A stretch of 16,068 nt of DNA from assembly GCA_028565635.1 (NCBI GenBank), contig JAOXYB010025047.1, forward strand, positions 1-16,068. Reading direction: 5' to 3'. The notes beneath the pieces were generated by a model, which was not told the DNA's origin, ran no database searches, and worked only from the letters and a program-made list of their open reading frames with translations. The stretch is from Phoronis ovalis (Eukaryota > Phoronida > Phoronidae). A program made the position numbers and the translations under genes. This document shows, one piece after another, positions 8,549 to 16,068 of this stretch (within the stretch, counting starts at the first letter, position 1; each line of letters begins with the position of its first letter).

Positions 8549-8900
8549 AAACCTAGTGAATTTGAACAGTCTGCAAGTATCCTTGCTTTATAAAATTGTA
8601 AGAGAATAATATACTTTAATGTACAGTAGCACAGTGGTAAACATTACAACCAGTGTTTGAATGGCTTTTACACAAATTCTGTATAATGAAGAAGTTGACA
8701 AAAGGGGTATTCAGTCATCATTACATATTTTATTAAAGTAATTATTAATAAGTTTCTTGCTGTTATAACTGTTTTATTCTTTACAAGTAATAATTCAGAT
8801 ATCCAGTTGTTATTGTAGAAATTGATGTACAAAGTATTTGTAGAATTTTAACTTTTAATCATTTTATCCAGTATTTTATATAAATAAAAGTTGTTTTTCA
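8549..8900 (+). other. 3' untranslated region of the receptor gene
   Basis: AT-rich non-coding sequence after the TAA at 8546-8548. The best poly(A) signal is AATAAA at 8883-8888, followed by a T-rich stretch (GTTGTTTTTCATG) typical of a cleavage-stimulating element. The 3' end near 8900 is therefore inferred. It abuts the likely 3' end of the opposing DDX54 transcript. Confidence 0.55.
8883..8888 (+). terminator. Poly(A) signal AATAAA for the receptor gene
   Basis: Canonical hexamer 335 bases after the stop codon, with a GT/T-rich element directly downstream. No other AATAAA follows before the opposing gene. Confidence 0.55.
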
Positions 8901-8926
8901 TGTTTTTAAAAATCAAATTTTTTACA

Positions 8927-8940
8927 TTTAATATTTTAAT
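8927..8940 (-). terminator. Possible poly(A) signals ATTAAA (two) for DDX54
   Basis: On the - strand ATTAAA occurs at 8940-8935 and 8932-8927, about 170-185 bases beyond the DDX54 stop. ATTAAA is the commonest variant of AATAAA. Canonical AATAAA on this strand appears only further on (8778-8773 and 8734-8729), inside the opposite gene's 3' UTR; if those are used, the two transcripts overlap. Confidence 0.4.
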
Positions 8941-9111
8941 GAAATGTAGGTAAGTGTGGAGTAAACTATGTCAAAACAAGAAAAGAGGCGAATACTTAGA
9001 CAAATTTTGTTTAGTAAATACTGGGATATGAAAGGCATGAAGGCACACACATATGTAAATAGCAAGTTGACCGATATTTTTGAATATAATGAACTATAAA
9101 ATGAGTTTTTG

Positions 9112-9305
9112 CTAATGTTTTTTTCTTCCTGACGACTTTCTCTTTTGTCTTACTAACTGGCTTCTTTTCTGTGATTTCTGTATGTGTTCTTTTCGCATTC
9201 TTTCCTTTACTATTCTATCTTTAGGTTTCAATTCAGATTTAAAGGATTTGAACTTTCTTTTATTTCCACCAAAATCAGACTGGTCAGGCAAGTATGTTCT
9301 TCTCC
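9112..9305 (-). CDS. DDX54: DDX54 last exon: basic C-terminus and stop
   Basis: Acceptor aatattttag; 63 codons and TAG (9114-9112). It reads [20 protein letters not shown] and [20 protein letters not shown], ending KSSGRKKH. The SELKPKxxIxKxRxRxxxxxxxQ motif plus Lys/Arg-rich tail matches the DDX54 C-terminus (RNA-binding/nucleolar). The open frame extends upstream of 9305 into the intron, but the splice join to the preceding exon restores the conserved order. Confidence 0.92.
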
Positions 9306-12300
9306 CTAAAATATTAAAAACTAATGGTGGGTATGTTGCAAAGTGTAATGTATGATGTGACAAAGTGCATGTCACTGCAAGCTGTATTAGAGTGGTTAGT
9401 AATGAAAATTTAATATTATGTCCAGGTACACGGTCATATAACTCTTCTATTAATAAAAACTTGAATATTACCACAAAAAGTATTTTAAAGCTTGTGTATG
9501 GCAGCAGTATATCGCTATTATTTTCAATTTCACTACAAGTGAAAGAAACCTGAAAAAAATATTAAAACAAAAACATGTTTACCTCCATGGCCAAACATTT
9601 GCATCTTTTTGTTTCCTTGTTTTCCTTTCTTTTTATCCTCGTCATCACTGTCATCATCGTCATCATCATGTTGAGTGTGTTGCTTGGTTTTTTCTACCCA
9701 TTCTTTATATGCACTGGATTTGTAAGATGCTGATATCCACACACCAGATTCAGTTCTAATCTTTTTCTTTTGCTCAAGTTCTTTTCCCGTGCTAACATAT
9801 TTCTTTTTAGTACGGTCCCTAAAAGTAAACAAAGTATTGTTGCCTCTGCAGAAAAATGCACTCTTTAACTAATGAAAATAAATTTCAGAATATAGCATAA
9901 GATATATAGTAACCTACTTTCATTTGACAAAAATTAAAACACAATTTTGCTAATTGAACATTGATGGGATTTTGTAGATAGGGTCTTATTGTATTCTCCT
10001 GCTTGAAATTGCTAATGGGTAGTCTGTAGCTGTCCAATAACAAATGGCAGAGTTTTAATTATAAGCATGTTATTACATACCATTTCATTGTATTTGTCAT
10101 TTGTTTCATGTTTTTGTCATCATCTCCAGTTAAATCCAGGATGGCACCTGCAGCCTCTCTTTCAAATGATGTACCTAATCCAAGTCTAAAAGAAAGAAAT
10201 ATTAGTACAATTAGTTTTAACTAAACCATTCACGGAGTACTAAGATTTTAAATGTTTCTTTTATTTAGGATATGTTTTCTATTCTATTTTCCTTTTCAAA
10301 ATGCATACTGAAGTGATATTCACTTGAGTCAAGCCATTCTCCAGAATAAAGACAAACAATTGTTACTGCAGTTTACCCTCTTTCTGTTTGATAGTCTGAT
10401 GGTCTGTACTGTAAAAAATTCTCTTCATCCCTTATGCTGACAAATTTCTTTTTCTTCTTAGTTTTTGGTACAAAATTACCGTCATCATTTGCTTTTCGTT
10501 TTGGTGCAATCACTGTGGAAAATAAATTCTAAAACAGAACATGGATGAAATCATTAATACAAGACTGAGGAAATAGAAATTCATTGCAAAATATTTTATA
10601 ATCAACTACGGTCCGATCCGATGGTGCTGCCCTCAAGTGCATTGTCTATTGGCACTGCTGTCTTGCCTATTGATTTCAAAACAGTGAAATAATACAGAAA
10701 TCTGTTTTATGTTGTAAAAAATGAAGGGACTTTACCATTGAGTCGTTATTGGTACCTTTCTTTAAAGATCCATGCAACATTATGCATGGGATACAGCCGG
10801 CGAAACGGCAAGGGCGGCTGGATATAATTCCAAAACTTCAAATCAAAATTGATAAAACTAGCATGTTGATCATTATACTTTAGAGGCAGAAGCTTCTCGT
10901 CCTTGTCAAAGTAAATAATTTGTGGTGCTGGGCCAATAAAATTAAACAGACGCATACACTGATCTCTACACGCATGTAAGCATACGTGTACATGCAAAAA
11001 TAATGGATGCACATAAAAAGCTATACTTCAAAGTGTAATTAAACTCTGGGGAAGTGGCTCTTAGTAGATATTCTACACACAAAATTTTGAAACATTTTGG
11101 GTGTGGTCCATAAAGTTGCACCATATTAAATAGTTTCTTTGAAGGCGCCGGCAAATTGAAATCTTAAAAAAAATTCCAGGGTGCATAAATGGCCTGGGTA
11201 TATTCCGTTCACCCTAATAGACGTTAATATGCACAGAGTCAGAACGAGGGCACAATGTTCTTGAAGATATAGCTATTTTTGTCTTTGTTTACATACTGCT
11301 TTGCTCACTGGCTGGTGATCGATTAATACAAATGCACTATTTTCAATTCGCGACATTTAAAAGGACAAGTATAGCTCGAAATCCAATCAGTTTTGCTAGT
11401 GAAAATTAAAACTTTTAAAAACTAGAACGAACAAGGATAAAAATAATCTAGTCCCAGATACCGGTGAGAAGTTGGTAATATTTTTATTTAATATCGAAAT
11501 CTCTCATTTGAGTATTATAATGGACGGGATGAGAATTAGTGGTGTGCTCATTTCCCCATGCCTGTTAGGGACTTTTCCAACGATTTCAGCTTTGTGGTAA
11601 CGATTTGAATACTTGGGTAAATAGACTTTTATTCAAAAAAATTAATTCTTGCAATAAATAAAAAAGTGAAATTATTTCTATATAGATATAGACAGGTACA
11701 AATAGATAAGTGCCTTTAAGATTCACATATTAGTCTTACAAAGATATATGTGGCCTGCATATTCAAAGTAAAAGATAGTCACTCAATAATAAAATATGAC
11801 TTTCTTTTATGAAATCAATTTCTGTTATGATGAAAGTGATCAAGAACAAGCCCTTTATAATCCTGATTAGTCTTGCATTGTTCATTTCTAAATATAATCC
11901 TAATTATAAACATATCACATTATTTGGGATCATCTTATCAACTAACGAACTATTTGCATACACTAGGTGTGGGACAAACCCGCAATTCCGAGTTTTCTGC
12001 AAGTCTGGAGAACTGCAATTGTTCAATCACAGAACATGAAATTGAGACATTGGTTGAATTTAAGACCATTAATGTCATGCACTGCATGCAAATAGTCCAT
12101 TGATTTATTCATTGTCAGCGAGTAAAGCACATAAATTACGTAAAATGCAATGAAAACCTAAGATATTTTAGGCAGTTAGGTGATACTTACTTCTAGGTCT
12201 GAATCCAACTCCTCATTTAGTGTTGTTGTTTGTCGCTGATCACACGCTGCTTTATCTGCAGCCTCTACAGCCATCTTATTTATTCTCGCCTCAATAACAC

Positions 12301-15300
12301 GACCATGCTTCTGTCGTTTGAATTTCATAATCTCTGATGCCTTTGTTTTTGTTGTTGAGTTGATTTCAAAAATTGTCTGAAAATAGACAACAGAGGTATT
12401 ATTGTCAAATTAATACTGTTCCTTCAAGACTGTTTTTTAAGAAATGTTTTAATTAAACTAAACCATTAGAATGTTTCCAACTGCTACGTTGTATCAAAGT
12501 GTCAACCAAAATATCCACCAAAAACTAAACCTTACTGAATTTGGACGATAACTTTTCATACTATCTAATATTTTGATTCTTTCTTCCTCCCCATCAACTA
12601 GGATAGAACCTAAAAAATACAGAACAAGCTAACATGTAGGTGATTATAATTTTCCTGATAAAGGAAGACTTAAACAAAGTAGCCTCAACTATTTATTACT
12701 TTTTGAATCTATGAAATATTACTTCAACAAGACAACAAAATTTAATTATCTCCCGGGGGGGGGGGCAGTCAATATAAAAGTGGGTACGCATGTTCCAACA
12801 AAATTTCGCGTGAAAGGGTATGTTTTTCGAACCGCCGATGCGTAATGCGCTTAGGGTCTGTTTTTTAGGTAAAACACGAAAAGGGGTGTTTTTTTTGAGG
12901 TGTGACACTTCGTTAGGTGTTTTTTTTAAAAAAAAACTCACTTCCTTAGAGGTGTACTTTTGCAGAATTTCACTTTGTTAGGCCCTTTTTTGAAAACCCA
13001 TGTTGGAACATGGGTACCCATTTTCATACTGACTGCCCCCCCCCCCCGGTATTATCCCATGATTTGGAACTTTTGGTCATAACAACATAACATGTCAGAC
13101 ACCCAGCGGTATTTATATGGAACTAAAAAAGAGTATACCTGAAATCAAAAAATAGAGTATAATTTCGAGGAAAGACAGTCAAAATTAATATTGAAAATAC
13201 ATAAAAAAGGGCTTCGGTATTTTATCATACAATAAACTTAGTAAACTTTATAATGATGACTTTGTATTTCCTGCCAGTTGTAGTTACTTCCCTGGTCTCC
13301 TTGAAAATTAAAAAGAATGTGTTTTTTCACCTAGAAATACCCTTATTTTCTTGTAAAATAGGACATTAAAATCCCGGAAATATACTTCATTAGGGTATCA
13401 TTTTAAAATTATTAAACTGATGCTACCGAGTCACGATACTGCTTAATTTTGAATGCATAATCAAAACAGAACAACAAAATGCTCAATGACTACTAAGTGA
13501 TTAATGGTAAAGATCAACCAAAAGGTATCAGCTAATTATCCTGCAGGATTACCAATTGTAAGAAAACATATTTACCAAATACAGGATGAATACCAATGTT
13601 TCCTAGATTCATGGCTTTAATTCTTTTGATAGACTCGCTGGATGATGCCGGTCTTGATCTTAAATATTGCTTGTACCCGTTATCAGATACTTTCTTCATA
13701 ATTTGCTGTAAAATGAAGAAAATCAAACATTCATCCAAAAAAGAAATAATAAATGTATTTAGTCAAAACACACAGCGTTAGATAGCCAATACGAGCCATC
13801 ATCTGTAATCCACACGCCCAACATAGTTCCAGCATGTGTATTAATAAGCCTTTTTTCTCTTTCTTTTTGCCCCTGGGCAGCTATATGGACATTTCTATTT
13901 GAAAGCGGCTTTAATTTTGCACAAAGTGAGAGTAATCACAATTTGAAAATGTTATATCAAAATTTGATGGGGTTATATCCAGGCCTAGAAGGTAACCCAG
14001 TTTTGTGGGTATTTCAACTAATTACACTTCGTGGTCTGTGCAAAGGTTAATTGTTTAAGACTGCACGAAAAATTGGGAGTAGGCATGAGACATGATTACC
14101 TTTACTTGTGACTGAACAGAATTTTCCACGAAGAGTTACTAGAAGACAAAATGTTACTATTGAGGTAGATGGAAAAATCAATTGTATCCTTACGCTACAC
14201 GGTCCCTATTCCATACACTTTTATGCATTGCCACAGGAATATGCTTGTAAAAAGTTTACAAAGATTAATTTTAAAATTACCAAATCTGAGGATGACCTGT
14301 GCCATGCCTTAATTTTTTCTTCTGAGTCATCAATAATGGATTGCGGTACACAGCCATACACACCATCAGTATCGCCTAGAACATAAAATAAAAATGAACA
14401 TTTCTGTACTATTCATGTACGAGATAGAATATTATCACGCAGAAAACAACATTTTTTCTTTCAAACTTTTATACAAAAGCAGAAACAAAATGTTGTTCAG
14501 TACTTATGTTGAATAAATACATATTATACATTCAGGTGATGTTTAGTATATCACTTTTGTTATTCTGTAAATAAAAGAATTTTCCTCTGATGATGCAGCG
14601 TGGCAAAAAATTCAAACAAGCATATCAAAACATTTTCCACTTTTAATTAATAAATACCTATTTTTTCTTTGCTTGCTAGCTTCAAAGGCCTGCCTAAAAA
14701 TAAGTGTAGATCTAAGACAAATGCAGCCTCATCTGGTGATATCAAAGAGTATGCTGTTCCCATACGCCCAGCCCGGGCAACACGACCTGGAACACAAATA
14801 GTTATAACATCATGAACAAGTCATTTCAAAGGTAACAGCAAAACTACCAAGAGGCAGATTTAATCTTCTGCCATTGATTGTAATACAAGAAAGATAGAAT
14901 TTAAAATTGTACGCTGTCTCATGTTTATTAATTTACCACTTAATCATGCATCTGTTTCTAGTACAATGCAAATTTTACTGTAAAATTTAGTGTAAGTGCA
15001 TCATTCTTTCAAAATTACAACTTAACCAAAATAGATACTCGGCCACAGATTTTTACGAGCTATGTATAACTATTGAATAACTGAAAAAGTTCCACAACCC
15101 TAGCACCAGAACTTGCGTGTGTGTGTATATGTGTGGGTGTATAATTGTATATGTATATGTACATATACATATAATTTACTAATTTTGATAATTCTTGTGA
15201 AAATTATTCCTTTAAAATGTACCGTAAAAAATAGTATGTATTAAATTAGTGGCACGTTATTCACTTTAGAAAATGAATTCTAATAGAAACAAGCTCACCA

Positions 15301-15509
15301 ACTCTATGAATAAACAACTTTCCTTTAGCAGGGAAATGGAAGTTGATAACATTATCTAACATTGGTATGTCTATACCACGAGCTGCTAAGTCTGTCACAA
15401 TCATAACTGTTGTCTTTTTGTGCTGGAATTTGGCGACATTGATTTTCCTGGCTGTTTGGTCCAGAGAACTATAGATGTATGATGTGCGAATATTTGCCTG
15501 TGTAAGAAG
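9112..15509 (-). CDS. DDX54: ATP-dependent RNA helicase DDX54/Dbp10, C-terminal part (10 recognised exons; 5' end outside window)
   Basis: A DEAD-box RNA helicase of the nucleolus, needed for 60S ribosomal subunit assembly in the Dbp10/DDX54 family (animal DDX54 is also reported as a nuclear-receptor co-regulator). In transcription order the exons are 15509-15299, 14786-14658, 14375-14281, 13705-13576, 12609-12536, 12376-12191, 10512-10377, 10185-10081, 9818-9583 and 9305-9112. They encode about 498 residues. Visible parts: helicase motif V ([11 protein letters not shown]), motif VI ([13 protein letters not shown], split by an intron), the family-specific [16 protein letters not shown] and YRPNSTIFEIN segments, the DBP10CT region ([17 protein letters not shown]...[10 protein letters not shown]), an Asp-rich run, and a Lys/Arg-rich C-terminus. 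Motifs Q and I-IV must lie beyond 16068. Every junction keeps frame except 12191 to 10512 (see findings). Family identity is secure. Confidence 0.94.
9583..9818 (-). CDS. DDX54: DDX54 exon: KWDRKKKK/ESGxxISxSYK segment and Asp-rich run
   Basis: Acceptor acttttag, donor GGAG|gtaaac. It encodes [40 protein letters not shown], then [17 protein letters not shown]. The KIRTESGxWIxxSYKxxxYxxW motif is strongly conserved in DDX54. The acidic run (simple-sequence ATC/GTC on the + strand, about 9640-9670) is low complexity and probably length-variable. Confidence 0.93.
10081..10185 (-). CDS. DDX54: DDX54 exon: DBP10CT core
   Basis: Acceptor ttcttttag, donor TG|gtatgt. It reads [20 protein letters not shown], then [15 protein letters not shown], the DBP10CT domain (Pfam family found only in Dbp10/DDX54). 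The FExxAAGAxLDLxGDD pattern is diagnostic. Incoming and outgoing phases match both neighbours. Confidence 0.92.
10377..10512 (-). CDS. DDX54: DDX54 exon: Lys-rich stretch and [14 protein letters not shown] motif
   Basis: Acceptor ttttccacag, donor GAGG|gtaaac. Read with two bases completing an upstream codon it gives [20 protein letters not shown], then [20 protein letters not shown]. The F-x-x-YRPxDxxxERG motif opens the DBP10 C-terminal region in orthologues, and the Lys run is a likely nuclear/nucleolar localisation signal. The incoming phase (one base needed) does not match the exon at 12191. Confidence 0.88.
10513..12190 (-). other. DDX54: Long DDX54 intron, possibly hiding a small exon
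   Basis: 1,678 bp between a strong GTAAGT donor and a TTTTCCACAG acceptor. The flanking exons do not join in frame, so one more exon (length of form 3n+1) or another splice site is expected. No convincing candidate was found. An 88-codon open frame on the - strand (11012-10746) is more GC-rich and protein-like than its surroundings but is not recognised. Confidence 0.6.
12191..12376 (-). CDS. DDX54: DDX54 exon: TIFEIN segment and basic helix
   Basis: 62 codons, acceptor gtctgaaaattgt in + orientation (ttttcag on the coding strand), donor GAA|gtaagt. It reads [20 protein letters not shown], then [20 protein letters not shown], ending [10 protein letters not shown]. The M-x-F-KRQKH basic stretch matches the family's charged linker. 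The strong donor leaves phase 0, but the next recognised exon begins with TGA in that phase, so something lies between them or another donor is used. Confidence 0.88.
12536..12609 (-). CDS. DDX54: DDX54 exon: short conserved segment ([20 protein letters not shown])
   Basis: 74 bases, acceptor ttttttag, donor TCA|gtaagg. It completes the Gly codon of the previous exon and ends in phase 0 after YRPNS. The D-S-x-K-x-YRP core, continuing into TIFEIN of the next exon, aligns with orthologues. Confidence 0.88.
12610..13575 (-). other. DDX54: DDX54 intron carrying a MITE-like element
   Basis: GTAAAT donor (13575) and TTTTTTAG acceptor (12612). Apart from the element at 12752-13049 nothing is recognised. 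Confidence 0.6.
12752..13049. mobile_element. MITE-like element with CCCGGGGGGG...CAGTCA terminal inverted repeats
   Basis: Left TIR 12752-12799 and right TIR 13002-13049 (inverse) share a G-run, CAGTCA(A/G)TAT, a GTGGGTAC/ATGGGTAC box and CATGTTCCAAC, about 48 bp with few mismatches. ATTATC flanks both sides (12745-12750 and 13051-13056), a likely 6-bp target duplication. The interior has loosely repeated TTCGTTAGGTGTTTT-like units. It ends like the element at 751-1109 but has different internal sequence. No transposase. Confidence 0.78.
13576..13705 (-). CDS. DDX54: DDX54 exon: family-specific [16 protein letters not shown] segment
   Basis: Acceptor cattttacag, donor gtaaat. It begins [20 protein letters not shown] and ends IGIHPVF plus one base. 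The YxRSRPxxSxESIKRxKxM motif is highly conserved in DDX54/Dbp10 and lies C-terminal to the helicase core. Phase 0 in, phase 1 out, in agreement with both neighbours. Confidence 0.92.
13706..14280 (-). other. DDX54: DDX54 intron, nothing else recognised
   Basis: GTAATT donor and TTTTACAG acceptor. Open frames here on the + strand are short and unrelated to any family. Confidence 0.55.
14281..14375 (-). CDS. DDX54: DDX54 exon: linker after the helicase core
   Basis: Acceptor tatgttctag, donor TTG|gtaatt. It reads [20 protein letters not shown], then [12 protein letters not shown]. The GxVPQSxxDxEE signature is shared with DDX54 orthologues. An open frame on the opposite strand (14108-14386) overlaps this exon and is not a gene. 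Confidence 0.88.
14658..14786 (-). CDS. DDX54: DDX54 exon: helicase motif VI and end of RecA2
   Basis: Acceptor tgttccag, donor gtattt; it begins with the last two bases of Gly and ends with the first base of the next Gly. It encodes [20 protein letters not shown] and [12 protein letters not shown]. The arginines of HRxGRxxRxG complete the ATP-hydrolysis arginine finger. The [10 protein letters not shown] tail is a good marker for DDX54. Confidence 0.94.
14787..15298 (-). other. DDX54: DDX54 intron with a microsatellite and palindrome
   Basis: GTGAGC donor and TTCCAG acceptor. Contains the TG/TA-rich tract listed separately. Confidence 0.6.
15116..15173. repeat. TG/TA microsatellite ending in a 26-bp perfect palindrome
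   Basis: Alternating (GT)n then TATATG sequence. 15148-15173 is a perfect palindrome centred on TGTACA (arms TATATGTATATGT). Confidence 0.75.
15299..15509 (-). CDS. DDX54: DDX54 exon: RecA2 domain with helicase motif V
   Basis: Acceptor tttctttatag, donor gtgagc. It encodes [20 protein letters not shown] through [13 protein letters not shown]. Motif V ([12 protein letters not shown], about 15363-15398) contacts RNA and ATP in DEAD-box enzymes. The [11 protein letters not shown] and [13 protein letters not shown] stretches are typical of the DDX54/Dbp10 subfamily. The donor falls after the first base of the Gly codon that opens the second half of motif VI. Confidence 0.94.
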
Positions 15510-16068
15510 CTATAAAGAAATTTAAAAACTAGATGATTACAAAAATACGAAGTGATAGCTCTTTACTAAGAAATTATGATCACATAAAATCTTATCCATT
15601 TAATTATAAATATTTACCTTAGTTCACCCTAAGCACATCTTGATTTGTATAATGAGATTTCTATAAGCACCTGGCAAGTTTTTAGGTAGAATGGACTTTT
15701 TCTCCCTGAGTTTTTGTTATAGGTCAATACTGAACATCTGTGGATTGTGCCAATTATTGAGGTGTGTAACGAATATCATGTCCCAATATCTGCCTTTTAT
15801 CACTGTATTTTTATTGTATTTTAACTATTTTGAGTAGTAATTAAGTGGGTTTCCGCGAGAAAGGCTTGTAATAATGTTGCATTTTTATGAATTGCGTTAT
15901 CTACGTTTAAGGGGGTGTTTGAAAAATGATCATCGTTTTAATGTGGCTTTAGGTATTTGAAAAAAAAAAAATTTATTTAAAGGTCAAGATCTTTGGCTAA
16001 TTCGTGGCGTCATTTTTTTTTTGAGTAACGCCCTGACGTATTTTTAACGGCAAGTTCAAAATTGTGTT
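15510..16068 (-). other. DDX54: 5'-most DDX54 intron in the window (incomplete)
   Basis: Upstream of the exon with motif V. No helicase motif (Q, I, Ia, II, III, IV) was found on the - strand here, so the preceding exon lies beyond 16068. Several T and A runs, no recognised repeat. Confidence 0.5.

Noticed and set aside
9365-9553. 62-codon open frame on +
   Set aside because: Opposite a DDX54 intron, no family match.
11284-11300. 7-base candidate microexon (CAAAGCA before gtatgt) to repair the DDX54 frame
   Set aside because: Restores phase but the acceptor lacks a pyrimidine tract and the residues added do not resemble the family; other 4-13-base candidates have the same problem.
11743-11757. 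15-base candidate exon (GCCACATATATCTTT) in the DDX54 intron
   Set aside because: Good splice edges, but its length is a multiple of three, so it does not fix the frame.
11809-12103. Two 76-codon overlapping + strand frames
   Set aside because: Low-complexity Ile/Leu-rich translation in a DDX54 intron; no support.
12696-12941. 81-codon - strand frame
   Set aside because: Covers the left half of the G-run-TIR element; coding appearance comes from T/A runs.
13596-13781. 61-codon + strand frame
   Set aside because: Antisense to the conserved DDX54 [16 protein letters not shown] exon.
14108-14386. 92-codon + strand frame
   Set aside because: Antisense to the DDX54 exon 14281-14375; the - strand reading is conserved and phase-consistent, the + strand one is not recognised.

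Overview
The window is animal nuclear DNA: AT-rich, with spliced genes (GT...AG introns of about 260 to 1,680 bp), a receptor-type gene, a nucleolar helicase gene, and intergenic and intronic DNA full of short non-autonomous transposons and diverged tandem repeats. The gene content and the G-run-ended repeats suit a marine invertebrate (cnidarian, hemichordate, lancelet or similar). The sequence alone does not let me name the species. There are no bacterial operons, rRNA, tRNA or CRISPR arrays.

Two genes are supported, and they converge tail to tail. On the + strand, 2479..8548 holds the 3' five exons of a single-pass membrane receptor. Its visible ectodomain is the membrane-proximal end of a furin-like/EGF-receptor-type cysteine-rich region. 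After the transmembrane helix comes a ZU5 domain, a UPA-like region and a death domain, which is the cytoplasmic layout of UNC5 netrin receptors. I see no tyrosine kinase. This combination of ectodomain and tail is the most interesting thing here.

On the - strand, 15509..9112 holds the 3' ten recognised exons of DDX54/Dbp10, a DEAD-box RNA helicase of 60S ribosome assembly. They run from helicase motif V to the basic C-terminus. The reading frame joins perfectly at every junction except one: between the exons at 12191..12376 and 10377..10512 a small exon is missing or an alternative splice site is used.

Layout: 1-98, part of a G-run-TIR repeat. 99-540, nothing recognised. 541-2341, a tandem repeat array carrying two nested MITE-like insertions. 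2479-8548, the receptor gene; its intron at 5985-7221 carries the same tandem repeat family in the opposite orientation. 8549-9111, the convergent 3' ends. 9112-15509, DDX54; one intron carries a second G-run-TIR element (12752-13049) and another a TG/TA microsatellite with a 26-bp palindrome. 15510-16068, the next DDX54 intron.

The two genes have no evident functional link (cell-surface death-domain signalling versus ribosome biogenesis). Both are cut by the window edges: the receptor lacks most of its ectodomain, and DDX54 lacks its first helicase domain.
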